From contig DEKX01000019.1 of assembly GCA_002354095.1 (NCBI GenBank), positions 199,148 through 263,147 of the forward strand: a stretch of 64,000 nt of DNA, read 5' to 3'. Position numbers and translations under genes: made by a program. This document shows, piece by piece, positions 7,801-16,985 of this stretch. Origin of the DNA: Prevotella sp. UBA2711 (GTDB lineage Bacteria; Bacteroidota; Bacteroidia; Bacteroidales; Bacteroidaceae). The notes under the pieces are model-generated. The model saw only the letters and a program-made list of their open reading frames with translations, was not told the origin of the DNA and ran no database searches. Every line of letters begins with the position of its first letter. Position 1 is the first letter of the stretch.

Positions 7801-9653
7801 ACAACTATGATATCGATTATAGGCGCTATGTAATCAGCGGAGTGGCTATTGGTATCGTTGTCATCTATATCATACGCCTCTTTGCCCTCCAGATTATGAG
7901 CGACGACTACAAGAAGAATGCCGACTCCAATGCCTTCCTCAAGAAGATTGAATATCCGTCGCGTGGTGTTATCTACGACCGTAAAGGTAAATTGCTCGTT
8001 TATAACCAGCCTGCATACGATATCATGGTAGTGATGAACGAGGCAAAGGACCATCTGGATACCTTGGAGTTCTGTGCTGCCTTGAATATCACCCGTGAGG
8101 AGTTCGACCATCGTATGGCAGAAATCAAGGATCGCAATAAGAATCCTGGCTATAGTCGTTTCACGCAGCAAATGTTTATGAGTCAGTTGTCTGACCGCGA
8201 CTACTCCGTATTTCAAGAGAAGATGTTCCGTTTCCCTGGCTTCTACGTCCAGCGTCGAAGTATCCGTCAGTATCAGTATCCCTTCGCCGCCCATGTGTTA
8301 GGCGATGTAGCCGAGGTGTCACCCTCCGATATTGAAGCCGACGACTATTATATCCCAGGCGATTATATAGGTAAGTTGGGTGTCGAACGCAGTTACGAGA
8401 AAGCCTTGCGAGGTGAAAAGGGTATGCAGATTCTGCTTCGTGATGCCCATGGACGTATTCAGGGCCGTTATATGGGAGGTGCTTTCGATACCCGTCCGGT
8501 GCCAGGTAAGAATCTGACACTTAGTTTGGATGCCGACCTGCAGGCTTTAGGCGAGCGCCTGATGGAAGGGAAAATAGGCAGTATCGTGGCTATCGAGCCT
8601 TCTACTGGCGAAGTATTATGCATGGTGTCATCGCCGTCTTATGACCCTCGTATGATGGTAGGTCGCAAGCGTTCCAAGAACCACAGGCTGTTGAGTCAAA
8701 ATGTGTGGAAACCGCTGCTCAACCGCAGTATCATGGGACAGTATCCCCCAGGCTCTACCTTCAAGACTACCCAGGGACTCACTTTTATGTCAGAAGGAAT
8801 TATCCATCCCACGCAGACAGCCTATCCCTGTGGGCATGGCTTCAACTTCAGAGGGTTACACGTAGGTTGTCACGGGCATGCGTCTCCGTTGCCTTTGGTG
8901 CCTGCGCTCTCTACTTCGTGTAATGGTTATTTCTGCTGGGGACTTTACCACATGATCAATACCCACCTCTCGAAATACGGGTCGGTTCAGAAAGCCATGA
9001 ACAAGTGGCGCGACTACATGGTCAGTATGGGCTTTGGATATAAGTTGGGCATTGACTTGCCTGGTGAAAAACGTGGTCTGATACCAAATGCGGAATTCTA
9101 TGACCGTGCCTATAAAGGTTCGTGGAACGGACTGACCATTATCTCCATCGCCATCGGACAGGGTGAGGTGAATGCTACCCCGTTGCAGATTGCCAATCTG
9201 GGCGCAACCATAGCCAATCGTGGTTATTTCTACACCCCGCATGTGGTGAAAAAGGTGGAAGGCGAAGCACTTGACACCACCTTTACCAAGAAACACTACA
9301 CGCTTGCGAAGCGCGAGGCTTACGATTATGTGGTAGCTGGTATGCGTGCTTCGGCTACAGGTGGTACGTGCCATGCCTTGGCACAATACGACTTCATGGC
9401 TTGTGGTAAGACGGGTACTGCCCAGAACCGAGGTCATGACCACTCCGTATTCATGGGTTTTGCCCCTATGGATCATCCTAAAATAGCAGTAGCCGTCTAT
9501 GTGGAGAATGGTGGATGGGGTGCCACCTATGGTGTGCCCATCGGTGGATTGATCATGGAACAGTATATTCACGGAAAACTATCGGAGGCTTCTGAAAAGA
9601 AAGCTACGGAATTCCAAAACAGACATATCAGTTATGGCAACACGATCAGGTAA
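7797..9653 (+). CDS. mrdA: Penicillin-binding protein 2, elongation transpeptidase
   Basis: PBP2 cross-links new peptidoglycan during lateral wall growth and works with RodA. The 618-residue product has an N-terminal membrane anchor (about 14-35), the dimerisation region (SRGVIYDRKGKLLVYN) and the transpeptidase domain. Active-site motifs are all present: Ser320 and its lysine in GSTFK, STSCNG (SxN), and CGKTGTAQN (KTG). The start overlaps the mreD stop by 4 bp and the end overlaps rodA by 20 bp. Confidence 0.96.
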   Translation: MNNYDIDYRRYVISGVAIGIVVIYIIRLFALQIMSDDYKKNADSNAFLKKIEYPSRGVIYDRKGKLLVYNQPAYDIMVVMNEAKDHLDTLEFCAALNITREEFDHRMAEIKDRNKNPGYSRFTQQMFMSQLSDRDYSVFQEKMFRFPGFYVQRRSIRQYQYPFAAHVLGDVAEVSPSDIEADDYYIPGDYIGKLGVERSYEKALRGEKGMQILLRDAHGRIQGRYMGGAFDTRPVPGKNLTLSLDADLQALGERLMEGKIGSIVAIEPSTGEVLCMVSSPSYDPRMMVGRKRSKNHRLLSQNVWKPLLNRSIMGQYPPGSTFKTTQGLTFMSEGIIHPTQTAYPCGHGFNFRGLHVGCHGHASPLPLVPALSTSCNGYFCWGLYHMINTHLSKYGSVQKAMNKWRDYMVSMGFGYKLGIDLPGEKRGLIPNAEFYDRAYKGSWNGLTIISIAIGQGEVNATPLQIANLGATIANRGYFYTPHVVKKVEGEALDTTFTKKHYTLAKREAYDYVVAGMRASATGGTCHALAQYDFMACGKTGTAQNRGHDHSVFMGFAPMDHPKIAVAVYVENGGWGATYGVPIGGLIMEQYIHGKLSEASEKKATEFQNRHISYGNTIR

Positions 9654-11097
9654 ACAAACAAGCATATTCCGCAGTATAGACTGGTGGACGATTCTGATTT
9701 ACATCGCCCTCTTGACCTTTGGCTGGATCAGTGTCTGTGGTGCCAGTTATTCTTACGAGACAACGGATATCTTCAGTCTTGACACCCGTTCTGGTATGCA
9801 GATAGTCTGGATTGGTACTTCTGTCGTTTTGGGCTTTACCATCTTGATGTCCGACGACCGTTTCTATGATACGTTTGCATACATTATTTATGCCCTGCTG
9901 CTGCTATTGCTCTTTTTCACCATATTCAATACGCATAGTATCAAGGGTTCCCGTTCATGGCTTGTCTTAGGTCCTCTCCGTCTGCAACCTGCCGAGTTTG
10001 CCAAGTTTGCTACGGCACTGGCTCTCGCCAAGTTCATGTCAACTTATGGCTATAATATCCATCAGTGGAAGCATTTTGCAGCCACACTGGCTATTATCTT
10101 CCTGCCCATGATATTCATTATCTTGCAGCGTGAAACCGGTTCAGCCTTGGTGTATTTTGCTTTCTTCCTGATGTTCTATCGTGAGGGAATGCCAGGCTCC
10201 ATCCTCTTCACGGGTGTGGCAGCTGTCATTTATTTTGTGGTGGGTATCCGTTTTGCGGAAGTCTATATGGGCGATTCGCCTACCTCCATTGGAAAGTTCA
10301 CGGTATTGTTGCTTATCCAGATGTTTGCAGCCGGTATGGTGTGGGTATATGGTAATAACAAGCGACTGGCGTGGCGAATCGGGCTCTATTCGCTGGGTAT
10401 CACCTTGCTTTCGCTCGTATTGTTGACGATACCTTTCGACATTGTGTATATTCAATTGGGAATGATTGCTATCCTGACAGGTTTCCTGATTTACCAGGGC
10501 TTGAGCTCCCGTTTGCGTAATTATTATTTCATCGCCCTCTTTGTCATCGGTTCTGTGGGCTTTTCCTATGGTGCCGACTTCATTCTCAATAATATGATGG
10601 AGCCCCACCAGCGCACCCGTATCAATGTGTTGCTGGGATTGGAGGAAGACTTGCGAGGTGCGGGCTATAATGTTCATCAGAGTGAGATTGCTATCGGTTC
10701 AGGCGGACTGGAGGGAAAAGGCTTCTTGAACGGTACACAGACCAAGTTGAAGTTCGTGCCTGAGCAGGACACCGATTTCATTTTCTGTACCGTTGGTGAG
10801 GAAGAAGGTTTCTTGGGTTCGGCAAGTGTCCTGTTGCTTTTCCTGGCTTTAATACTCCGATTGATTCATCTTTCCGAGCGACAGCCATTCCGCTTCGGGC
10901 GTGTCTATGGGTATAGTGTTCTGAGTATCTTCCTTTTCCACGTCTTTATCAATGTGGGAATGGTATTAGGATTAACCCCTGTGATTGGTATCCCATTGCC
11001 CTTTTTCAGCTATGGCGGTTCATCGCTTTGGGGATTCACCATTCTGCTGTTCATCTTCCTGCGTATCGATGCCAGCCGCAATCTGTTGCGTTCGTAA
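9634..11097 (+). CDS. rodA: Rod shape-determining glycosyltransferase RodA
   Basis: RodA is the SEDS-family polymerase that builds glycan strands from lipid II together with PBP2. The 487-residue protein has about ten membrane segments plus a large middle region, and SEDS signatures: GSRSWLVLGPLRLQPAEFAKFATAL near residue 110, IAIGSGGLEGKGFLNGTQTKLKFVPEQDTDFIF, and TPVIGIPLPFFSYGGSS near the C-terminus. The acidic residue in PEQDTDFIF corresponds to the region of the catalytic Asp. It is the last gene of the operon and ends 6 bp from the convergent gldH. Confidence 0.95.
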   Translation: MATRSGKQTSIFRSIDWWTILIYIALLTFGWISVCGASYSYETTDIFSLDTRSGMQIVWIGTSVVLGFTILMSDDRFYDTFAYIIYALLLLLLFFTIFNTHSIKGSRSWLVLGPLRLQPAEFAKFATALALAKFMSTYGYNIHQWKHFAATLAIIFLPMIFIILQRETGSALVYFAFFLMFYREGMPGSILFTGVAAVIYFVVGIRFAEVYMGDSPTSIGKFTVLLLIQMFAAGMVWVYGNNKRLAWRIGLYSLGITLLSLVLLTIPFDIVYIQLGMIAILTGFLIYQGLSSRLRNYYFIALFVIGSVGFSYGADFILNNMMEPHQRTRINVLLGLEEDLRGAGYNVHQSEIAIGSGGLEGKGFLNGTQTKLKFVPEQDTDFIFCTVGEEEGFLGSASVLLLFLALILRLIHLSERQPFRFGRVYGYSVLSIFLFHVFINVGMVLGLTPVIGIPLPFFSYGGSSLWGFTILLFIFLRIDASRNLLRS

Positions 11098-11103
11098 GCC
11101 GCC

Positions 11104-11574
11104 TTACTCTTTGGTCATGATGATGCCTATGTCCGATATGCCGGGCAAAATTTCGCGCTTCATATCGTGATGGATGCTAATGGTGACAGAGTCACCTTGA
11201 TGCAGTGAGCGCAATTCCAGTGGAAACTCATACTGATAGTGACTGATACCCTGGCCCTTGGCATTGCCGTCCTTGCCTATCAAATCACAGTCCAGCGTAT
11301 CGCAATCAGTCTCCATCGAAGGATGGATGGTTTTGTTGACAATGAGCGTCAGTCCCATGAAAGGATAGTCGCTATTGATGCGAACACCCAGTTTCTCCAT
11401 ATAGTTTCCGTGTTCCGTAATGGGTATGCCAAACTCCAGCACATCATTTTTCTCCCAACCATGTAAGGGGGTATGTTCATAATGGCTGTAGATGGTTCTA
11501 TTGTCGCATGCCGTACAAAGCAACAATCCCACCAGTACTATATTATATAATAAGGTGTAGCGCTTATTACTCAT
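11104..11574 (-). CDS. gldH: GldH-like lipoprotein
   Basis: From the ATG at 11574 the 156-residue product begins MSNKRYTLLYNIVLVGLLLC and then TACDN, a lipoprotein signal with Cys23 as the likely lipidation site; the ORF extends further upstream but that part would precede the signal peptide. The following DNRTIYSHYEHTPLHGWEKNDVLEF and the C-terminal GISDIGIIMTKE fit the GldH family, a lipoprotein needed for gliding in Flavobacteria and kept in non-gliding Bacteroidales with an unclear role. Its start overlaps the end of ricT by 8 bp, and it is the last gene of the metF-holB-ricT-gldH unit. Confidence 0.82.
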   Translation of the reverse strand: MSNKRYTLLYNIVLVGLLLCTACDNRTIYSHYEHTPLHGWEKNDVLEFGIPITEHGNYMEKLGVRINSDYPFMGLTLIVNKTIHPSMETDCDTLDCDLIGKDGNAKGQGISHYQYEFPLELRSLHQGDSVTISIHHDMKREILPGISDIGIIMTKE

Positions 11575-12688
11575 TGTGTGGCTTATTAGGCTTCTTGTGC
11601 TTCTTCTTTTTCTTTTTGGCCTTGTCGAAACGGTTAATATTCTCCTGCGTAGCCAAGTCAACAGGATGCGGCACTTCCATTTTCTTACCGTCTTCCTGTA
11701 GTGAGAGGGGTTTTGTACCCTTGCGGTTCATATCGATAATCTGTTTGGCACGCTCAGCGGTGATGGTCTCCAGATTGGCAGCTATATTCTTATCTGTAGA
11801 GTAAGTAATCAGTCCAGCCAGGATATCAGCCTTGAAGTAGAAGTAGTCGGCATCCTGTGTGGACAGCACCATCTCCTTGGAAGGCAGTTTCCTGCTGGCC
11901 TCTACATAATCGTCCACCTCGTAGTTCAGGCAGCACTTCAGTTTGGCACACATGCCAGCCAGTTTCTGAGGGTTCAGTGAGATGTCCTGGAAACGTGCCG
12001 CACTGGTGCCCACGCTGACAAAATTCTTCATCCATGTGGCACAGCATAGTTCGCGTCCGCAAGGTCCTGTACCGCCAATGCGCCCTGCCTCCTGGCGTGC
12101 ACCAATCTGTTTCATTTCGATGCGCACGTGGAAAGTAGCCGCCAAGTCCTTTATCAATTGACGGAAATCCACGCGCTCGTCGGCAATATAGTAGAAGATG
12201 GCCTTATTGCCATCGCCCTGATATTCCACATCACCGATTTTCATTTTCAGTCCCAGTCCTTTGGCTATCTGGCGACTCTCTATCATGGTGGAGTGTTCAC
12301 GGCGTTTGGCTTCGTGGTATTTCTCCATGTCAACGGGTCGTGCTATGCGATAGATGCGCTTGATGTCGTCTTCACTCTTCAGATTGGCTTTCTTAATCTG
12401 CAGTTTCACCAATCTTCCAGTCAGCGTCACCACACCGATGTCATGTCCGGGGTTAGCCTCCACAGCCACGATGTCACCCTTCTTCAGTTCCAGATTGTTC
12501 ACATTATGGTAATATCCCTTGCGGGTATGTTTGAACTGCACCTCCACCAAGTCGGTAGTGTCTGTGTTGCCTGGCACATCAGCCAGCCAGTCATAGGTAT
12601 TCAGTTGCTTATCCTGTCGTCCCACAGCCTGGTGGCATAGACCACGGTCACAACCGATTGTCATTTCGAGATTTTTTGTTTTCTCCAT
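11567..12688 (-). CDS. ricT: PSP1-domain protein, RicT/YaaT-like
   Basis: The 373-residue product has the PSP1 domain. Cysteine-rich stretches GPCGRELCCATW and CAKLKCCLNYE are the residues that in the Bacillus Ric (YlbF/YmcA/YaaT) complex bind a 4Fe-4S cluster; there the complex steers mRNA processing by RNase Y. Partners are not seen here, so the role in this organism is inferred only from the family. The N-terminal CDRGLC adds two more cysteines. The C-terminus is a very basic tail (KAKKKKKKHKKPNKPHNE) that could bind nucleic acid. The gene is 10 bp after holB. Confidence 0.88.
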   Translation of the reverse strand: MEKTKNLEMTIGCDRGLCHQAVGRQDKQLNTYDWLADVPGNTDTTDLVEVQFKHTRKGYYHNVNNLELKKGDIVAVEANPGHDIGVVTLTGRLVKLQIKKANLKSEDDIKRIYRIARPVDMEKYHEAKRREHSTMIESRQIAKGLGLKMKIGDVEYQGDGNKAIFYYIADERVDFRQLIKDLAATFHVRIEMKQIGARQEAGRIGGTGPCGRELCCATWMKNFVSVGTSAARFQDISLNPQKLAGMCAKLKCCLNYEVDDYVEASRKLPSKEMVLSTQDADYFYFKADILAGLITYSTDKNIAANLETITAERAKQIIDMNRKGTKPLSLQEDGKKMEVPHPVDLATQENINRFDKAKKKKKKHKKPNKPHNE

Positions 12689-12698
12689 ATATTATCTT

Positions 12699-13826
12699 TT
12701 ATTTCTGAATCAATAGTACAATCATTTGCAGGGCAAAATCGAAGAACACTATCTTTCCGTTAGCATTCTGTCCGATGTCGCGAATGGCGAGATTAGCCAA
12801 GTCGCTGATGGGTATGATGTTTGCCTCGTTGATGAAGCGTGCAAAATTCTTGGCAAAGTCCTCCTCCCTCTGCGACATATAGCAAAGCTCAGGGGTTTGG
12901 AAGTTATAGACAAAGTTCTCGCGCACCAGTCTGAGGAAGTATTCCAGGAATCGCTTTTGCTTTTCACGGCCCATACCTGCCATGCGCTCACTCCATGTCT
13001 TCAAATCCTTCACCTTTCGCTGATAAGCCAGTCGCATCAGCGTTTGGAACATGTCAAGGAAGAACTCGTTTTCAGAGTCAACACTCAGCAGCTCCAGTGC
13101 CTTTAGCCAACTGCCGTTTGCCATGCGTGCCACGCGGCGTGCATTTTCCTCAGTCAGTCCGCGCTTACTGGTGAGCCCCTCCTGAATATCCTCTTCTGTC
13201 AGGCGTTTGATGTCCACGCGCTGTACACGACTGCGGATGGTTTCCAACAACTTCTCCGGTTCTTCGCATACCAACAGAAAGATGGTTTGCTGTGGAGGTT
13301 CCTCCAATAGTTTCAGTATCTTATTGGCACATTCTATATTCATGCGCTCAGGCAGCCATATCAGGCTCACCTTATAGCCGCCTTGACTCGATTTCAGCGA
13401 TAGTTTCCTTATCAGGGCATCGCTCTCGCCAGCCGTAATGATGGCTTGCTGGTTCTCCCCTCCCATCTGTTCCAGCCATTCGTTCATGGTGAAGTAGGGA
13501 CCTGCCATGATAAGCTCGTGCCATTCCTTGGCAAAATCGTCCGACACGGGTTTGTGGTCGGCACTCATGGAAGGCAGTTTGATGGTGGGGTAGGTGAAGT
13601 GCAAGTCGGGATGCTCCCATTTTGCCAGCATCGCCTCGGCACTGGCTGACGACTGTTGGTTGCTGGCTATTAGCAGGTGGCGTGCGAACCCCATAGCCAG
13701 TGCCATCTTTCCGGCACCCTTCGGTCCGCATAGCATCAGGGCATGAGGCAGTCGCTGCTCTTCTTCCATTTGGAGCAGACGGGCTTGCGCCTCTTGTTGT
13801 CCTATCACCTGTTCAAATCCCGTCAT
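12699..13826 (-). CDS. holB: DNA polymerase III delta-prime subunit
   Basis: Delta-prime is part of the clamp loader that places the beta clamp on primed DNA. The 375-residue product begins MTGFEQVIGQQEAQARLL and has a Walker A-like loop GPKGAGKMALA, then a long region with IWLPERMNIECANKILKLLEEP and RSRVQRVDIKRL, the typical AAA+ sensor and arginine-finger (SRC-like, here SRV) region. The four-cysteine zinc module common in other phyla is not seen. The start overlaps the metF stop as ATGA. Confidence 0.88.
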   Translation of the reverse strand: MTGFEQVIGQQEAQARLLQMEEEQRLPHALMLCGPKGAGKMALAMGFARHLLIASNQQSSASAEAMLAKWEHPDLHFTYPTIKLPSMSADHKPVSDDFAKEWHELIMAGPYFTMNEWLEQMGGENQQAIITAGESDALIRKLSLKSSQGGYKVSLIWLPERMNIECANKILKLLEEPPQQTIFLLVCEEPEKLLETIRSRVQRVDIKRLTEEDIQEGLTSKRGLTEENARRVARMANGSWLKALELLSVDSENEFFLDMFQTLMRLAYQRKVKDLKTWSERMAGMGREKQKRFLEYFLRLVRENFVYNFQTPELCYMSQREEDFAKNFARFINEANIIPISDLANLAIRDIGQNANGKIVFFDFALQMIVLLIQK

Positions 13827-14779
13827 AGCAATCGTTTTGCAATTTCGACTACAGAATCCACTGCCGACACCGTATAGAAGTGGATGTTCTTGATGCCATA
13901 CTCATAAAGCTCCTTGCACTGCTGGGTGGTCCATTCAATACCCAACTGACGGGCTTCCTCGTCGGTAGTGCATTTGGCAATTTCCTTGGCCAGTGGCTCA
14001 GGTATGTCGCAATGGAAAGTCTTAGGCACCACTGTCAACTGACTCAGTTTAGCCATCGGCTTGATGCCAGGTACAATGGGAATGGTGATACCCATCTGTC
14101 GCGCTTTCTCTACAAACTGGAAATATTTCTCATTGTCAAAGAACAACTGCGTTACTGCATACTGGGCTCCTAAATCCTGTTTCTGTTTCAGGTATTCCAT
14201 GTCGCGCTCCAAATTAGGAGCTTCCTCATGTTTCTCCGGGTAACAGGCTACGCCGAAATCAAACTTAGGACCAGGATGTTTGATGGGTGAGCCATCAGCA
14301 AAATAGCCCTCGTTGAAGCGCACTACTTGTTGAATCAAGTCTGTCGTATGGGCATGTCCACCGGGTGTAGGCGTGAACCGGCTGTCCTCCTTAGCCTTGT
14401 CGCCACGCAGCAACATCAGGTTGCGAATGCCCAGAAATTGCAGGTCGAGCAGTTCGTACTCAATCTGCTCAACCGTCATGCCGCTGCAAATAACATGCGG
14501 CTCCACAGGGATGTCGTAACGATGCTGAATAGCAGCAGCTATGGCAATAGTGCCTGGGCGACGACGGATGCGCTGTCGCTCAAACTGCCCGTTCTCCAGT
14601 TCCTTATAGACATACTCGGAGTGATGCGTTGTGATATTGATAAAAGCAGGATTGAACACTGCCAGTTTATCAATAGTCTGAAACAGTGCGTCCGTTCCGT
14701 TTCCTTTCAGTGGGGGCAAAACTTCGAAACTGAAGCGTCTCTCGCCCGTATCTTGTTTAATGTAATCTGCTACTGTCAT
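13823..14779 (-). CDS. metF: Methylenetetrahydrofolate reductase
   Basis: MetF reduces 5,10-methylene-THF to 5-methyl-THF for methionine synthesis, using FAD and NADH in a TIM barrel. I chose the ATG at 14779 (MTVADYIKQDTGERRFSFEVLPP). The upstream ATG at 14863 lies inside the terminator region and before the -7 box at 14805-14812. Signatures include FSFEVLPPLKG, NITTHHSEY, RNLMLLRGD, ACYPEKHEEAPN, QLFFDNEKYF and PIVPGIKP. The 318-residue length is normal. It is first in an operon with holB, ricT and gldH. Confidence 0.95.
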   Translation of the reverse strand: MTVADYIKQDTGERRFSFEVLPPLKGNGTDALFQTIDKLAVFNPAFINITTHHSEYVYKELENGQFERQRIRRRPGTIAIAAAIQHRYDIPVEPHVICSGMTVEQIEYELLDLQFLGIRNLMLLRGDKAKEDSRFTPTPGGHAHTTDLIQQVVRFNEGYFADGSPIKHPGPKFDFGVACYPEKHEEAPNLERDMEYLKQKQDLGAQYAVTQLFFDNEKYFQFVEKARQMGITIPIVPGIKPMAKLSQLTVVPKTFHCDIPEPLAKEIAKCTTDEEARQLGIEWTTQQCKELYEYGIKNIHFYTVSAVDSVVEIAKRLL

Positions 14780-14804
14780 ATTCGCGTATGTACACAATAC
14801 GCGA

Positions 14805-14812
14805 CAAAGGTA
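14805..14812 (-). promoter_or_regulatory. -7 promoter box for metF
   Basis: TACCTTTG on the minus strand matches TAnnTTTG, 25 bases before the chosen metF start. This placement argues against the longer ORF start at 14863. Confidence 0.55.
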
Positions 14813-14822
14813 CAAAAAAAAA

Positions 14823-14853
14823 GCGGCATCTCCGAAGAAATGCCGCATTTTTT
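14823..14853. terminator. Hairpin terminator between GH51 gene and metF
   Basis: Arms GCGGCAT (14823-14829) and ATGCCGC (14840-14846), with a T-run on both strands outside the stem. On the minus strand it ends the GH51 transcript before the metF promoter. Confidence 0.85.
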
Positions 14854-14863
14854 TACTTTTCAC

Positions 14864-16855
14864 TTACTTTTTGAAGCGATAGATGCGGAATGACATAGGA
14901 GCCAGTTCGTCGTTGAGCACTGCCTGCTTGCCTTGCATCTCCACCTTTGCAGTTCCTGCCTGTGGGGTAATCAGCTCTGGTTTGCAGATAGAGTTTTCGT
15001 CGTCCATACCATTGTGGCAGAGTGTCAGCGTATTGGCTGTACGCTCACCCTTGACGTCTGTCAGATTGAAGCTGACAGCCTGTTTCTGCTTCGATGTGTT
15101 GGCAATCTTGATAATCACTTCACCAGCCTTGCTGTCATAGGCAGCCGAGGCAAACAGTCCATTCTGGCCGGCCTGGTTAGCTACCGGCTTTTTGTTCATA
15201 GTCAGCGAGAGCACGTTGGTACCAGCGTTAGTGGCATACATTTGCTGCACATAGTAGCTCACGGTCTTGAACATATCCGTATTGTCGTACCAAATCTGGT
15301 CAGGACGCCACTGCCATCCGTCCACATGAGCGAAGAGTGGGGCAGGTGTAGTCATGTGTACCACATCGGCATTACGCTCGAAACCAGTCATGAATGCAGC
15401 TTCCAAGATGGCAGCCTCGTAGTGGTTCCATTTCTTGCCTTCACCGTGACAGGCATATTCGCCGGCAAACACCTTTGGACCCTTGCGGTCGTATGAGTCG
15501 TAGCGCAGTCCATGGGTCAGGAACCATTCCTCGTTGCGGTAGTAGTGTTCGTCCACCAAGTCGGCTTTCTGTGCTTTCATAGCCTTCCATCCATCTTCGA
15601 AGCGATAGGTATTGTCGGGCTTATCCTCAGGTACAGGACCACTGGTACCCACAATCTTAATCTCAGGATATTTGGCACGGATAGCAGCCACAAAGGGTTT
15701 CAGACGCTCGTAGTAGAACTCGCCCCACTGCTCGTTACCCACACCGATATACTTCATGTTGAAAGGTTTGGGGTGTCCCATTTCTGCACGAATCTTACCC
15801 CACTTTGAAGTAACAGGTCCGTTGGCAAATTCGATGAGGTCCAGACAGTCGTCGATGTATTGTTTCAGTTCGTCCATGGGCTGGTGGGCACTTTCGTCGT
15901 TCCAGTTCTGATACTGGCACGCCATACCTACATTCAGGATAGGCAGTGGCTCAGCACCGATGTCCTCAGAGAGTTGGAAGAACTCGAAGAATCCCAGTCC
16001 GTACGACTGGAAGTAGTCAGGATAGTAACGGTAATCGAAAGTATGCTCCCAACGGTTGCCGTTCAGAGGACGGTTCTCTACGGGACCGATACTGTTCTTC
16101 CACTGGTAGCGCGTAGCCAAATCAGTACCTTCTACGATACAGCCGCCGGGGAAGCGGAAGATACCAGGTTTCAGGTCTGCCAGTGCCTGCGCCAAGTCGC
16201 GACGCATACCATTCTCACGATTCTTGAACGTGTTGACAGGGAAGAGCGAGATATGTTCCAACGCCACACTGTTCGTACCTTTCAGGAAAATACGCAGTTT
16301 AGCCTGCTTGTCCTTTTTGGGCGAAGTGAAGGTGATGGTGTACTTTTTCCATTCCTTGCTGGTGATGTCGATTTCCTGCTCTACAAATTCCTGCTTCTCC
16401 TCCATCGAGTTCTCGTCTATCAGTTGTACGCGGATGGCGGCATTCCCCTTGGGGGCCTTCGCCCATACAGAGAAGCGGTAAGCCTCGCCTTTTTCCACGC
16501 CAATACCGAAATAGCCCTCGTTCACCAGTCCAGAGCGGCGCTCCTTATGTCCTGGGTCTGAGAGTACGACGTAGTGCGGGCAACGCTCAAAGGGAGCATC
16601 ATCATCTTCCACATCCACACAACCGAAGGTCTGCCAACCCATCAAGTGCTGTGGGAACTCAAATGAACGGTTCTTCACCAATTCACCGTAAAGTCCGCCG
16701 TCGGCAGCGAAGTTAATGTCCTCGAAGAAAATTCCATACATGGTCGATTGGATGGGAGCACCCAGTTTCTTGGTGTTTACTTCCATTGTGTTTTGACCAT
16801 AAGCTGAGAGAGCCATTGAAGCGGCCATCATGCAAGTCAGTAGTTTCTTGTTCAT
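14864..16855 (-). CDS. GH51 alpha-L-arabinofuranosidase, secreted
   Basis: GH51 enzymes release arabinofuranose from arabinan and arabinoxylan with retention. The 663-residue product has a signal peptide (MNKKLLTCMMAASMALSAYGQ), a carbohydrate-binding-like beta domain (about residues 80-215), a TIM barrel starting at FRFPGGCIVEGTD, and a C-terminal beta domain. The acid/base Glu375 is in GVGNEQWGEF and the nucleophile Glu466 in VFAGEYACHG. It is alone on its transcript, divergent from a XylE-type symporter; the pair suggests pentose use. No SusC/SusD genes are in the window. Confidence 0.94.
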   Translation of the reverse strand: MNKKLLTCMMAASMALSAYGQNTMEVNTKKLGAPIQSTMYGIFFEDINFAADGGLYGELVKNRSFEFPQHLMGWQTFGCVDVEDDDAPFERCPHYVVLSDPGHKERRSGLVNEGYFGIGVEKGEAYRFSVWAKAPKGNAAIRVQLIDENSMEEKQEFVEQEIDITSKEWKKYTITFTSPKKDKQAKLRIFLKGTNSVALEHISLFPVNTFKNRENGMRRDLAQALADLKPGIFRFPGGCIVEGTDLATRYQWKNSIGPVENRPLNGNRWEHTFDYRYYPDYFQSYGLGFFEFFQLSEDIGAEPLPILNVGMACQYQNWNDESAHQPMDELKQYIDDCLDLIEFANGPVTSKWGKIRAEMGHPKPFNMKYIGVGNEQWGEFYYERLKPFVAAIRAKYPEIKIVGTSGPVPEDKPDNTYRFEDGWKAMKAQKADLVDEHYYRNEEWFLTHGLRYDSYDRKGPKVFAGEYACHGEGKKWNHYEAAILEAAFMTGFERNADVVHMTTPAPLFAHVDGWQWRPDQIWYDNTDMFKTVSYYVQQMYATNAGTNVLSLTMNKKPVANQAGQNGLFASAAYDSKAGEVIIKIANTSKQKQAVSFNLTDVKGERTANTLTLCHNGMDDENSICKPELITPQAGTAKVEMQGKQAVLNDELAPMSFRIYRFKK

Positions 16856-16892
16856 TCAATAAAATTATTTAGTAGTTATAACAATGTTCCGA

Positions 16893-16900
16893 CAAAATTA
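16893..16900 (-). promoter_or_regulatory. -7 promoter box for the GH51 gene
   Basis: TAATTTTG on the minus strand, 37 bases before the start at 16855, matches TAnnTTTG. Confidence 0.45.
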
Positions 16901-16943
16901 GTTAAAAAGTAAGAGATAAGCAAAGTTTTTTCTAAAAAAGCAT

Positions 16944-16951
16944 TACTTTTG
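16944..16951 (+). promoter_or_regulatory. -7 promoter box for the xylE-like gene
   Basis: TACTTTTG matches TAnnTTTG, 34 bases before the ATG at 16986. It is divergent from the GH51 box at 16893-16900. Confidence 0.48.
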
Positions 16952-16985
16952 TATTTAATTAAGAAATTATTAACTTAAAACAATT

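Noticed and set aside
11104..11661. Longer GldH beginning at 11661
   Set aside because: The extra 29 residues are basic, overlap ricT coding DNA and would precede the lipoprotein signal.
14780..14863. Upstream start for metF
   Set aside because: It would lie before the -7 box at 14805 and within a terminator, and adds residues not found in the family.
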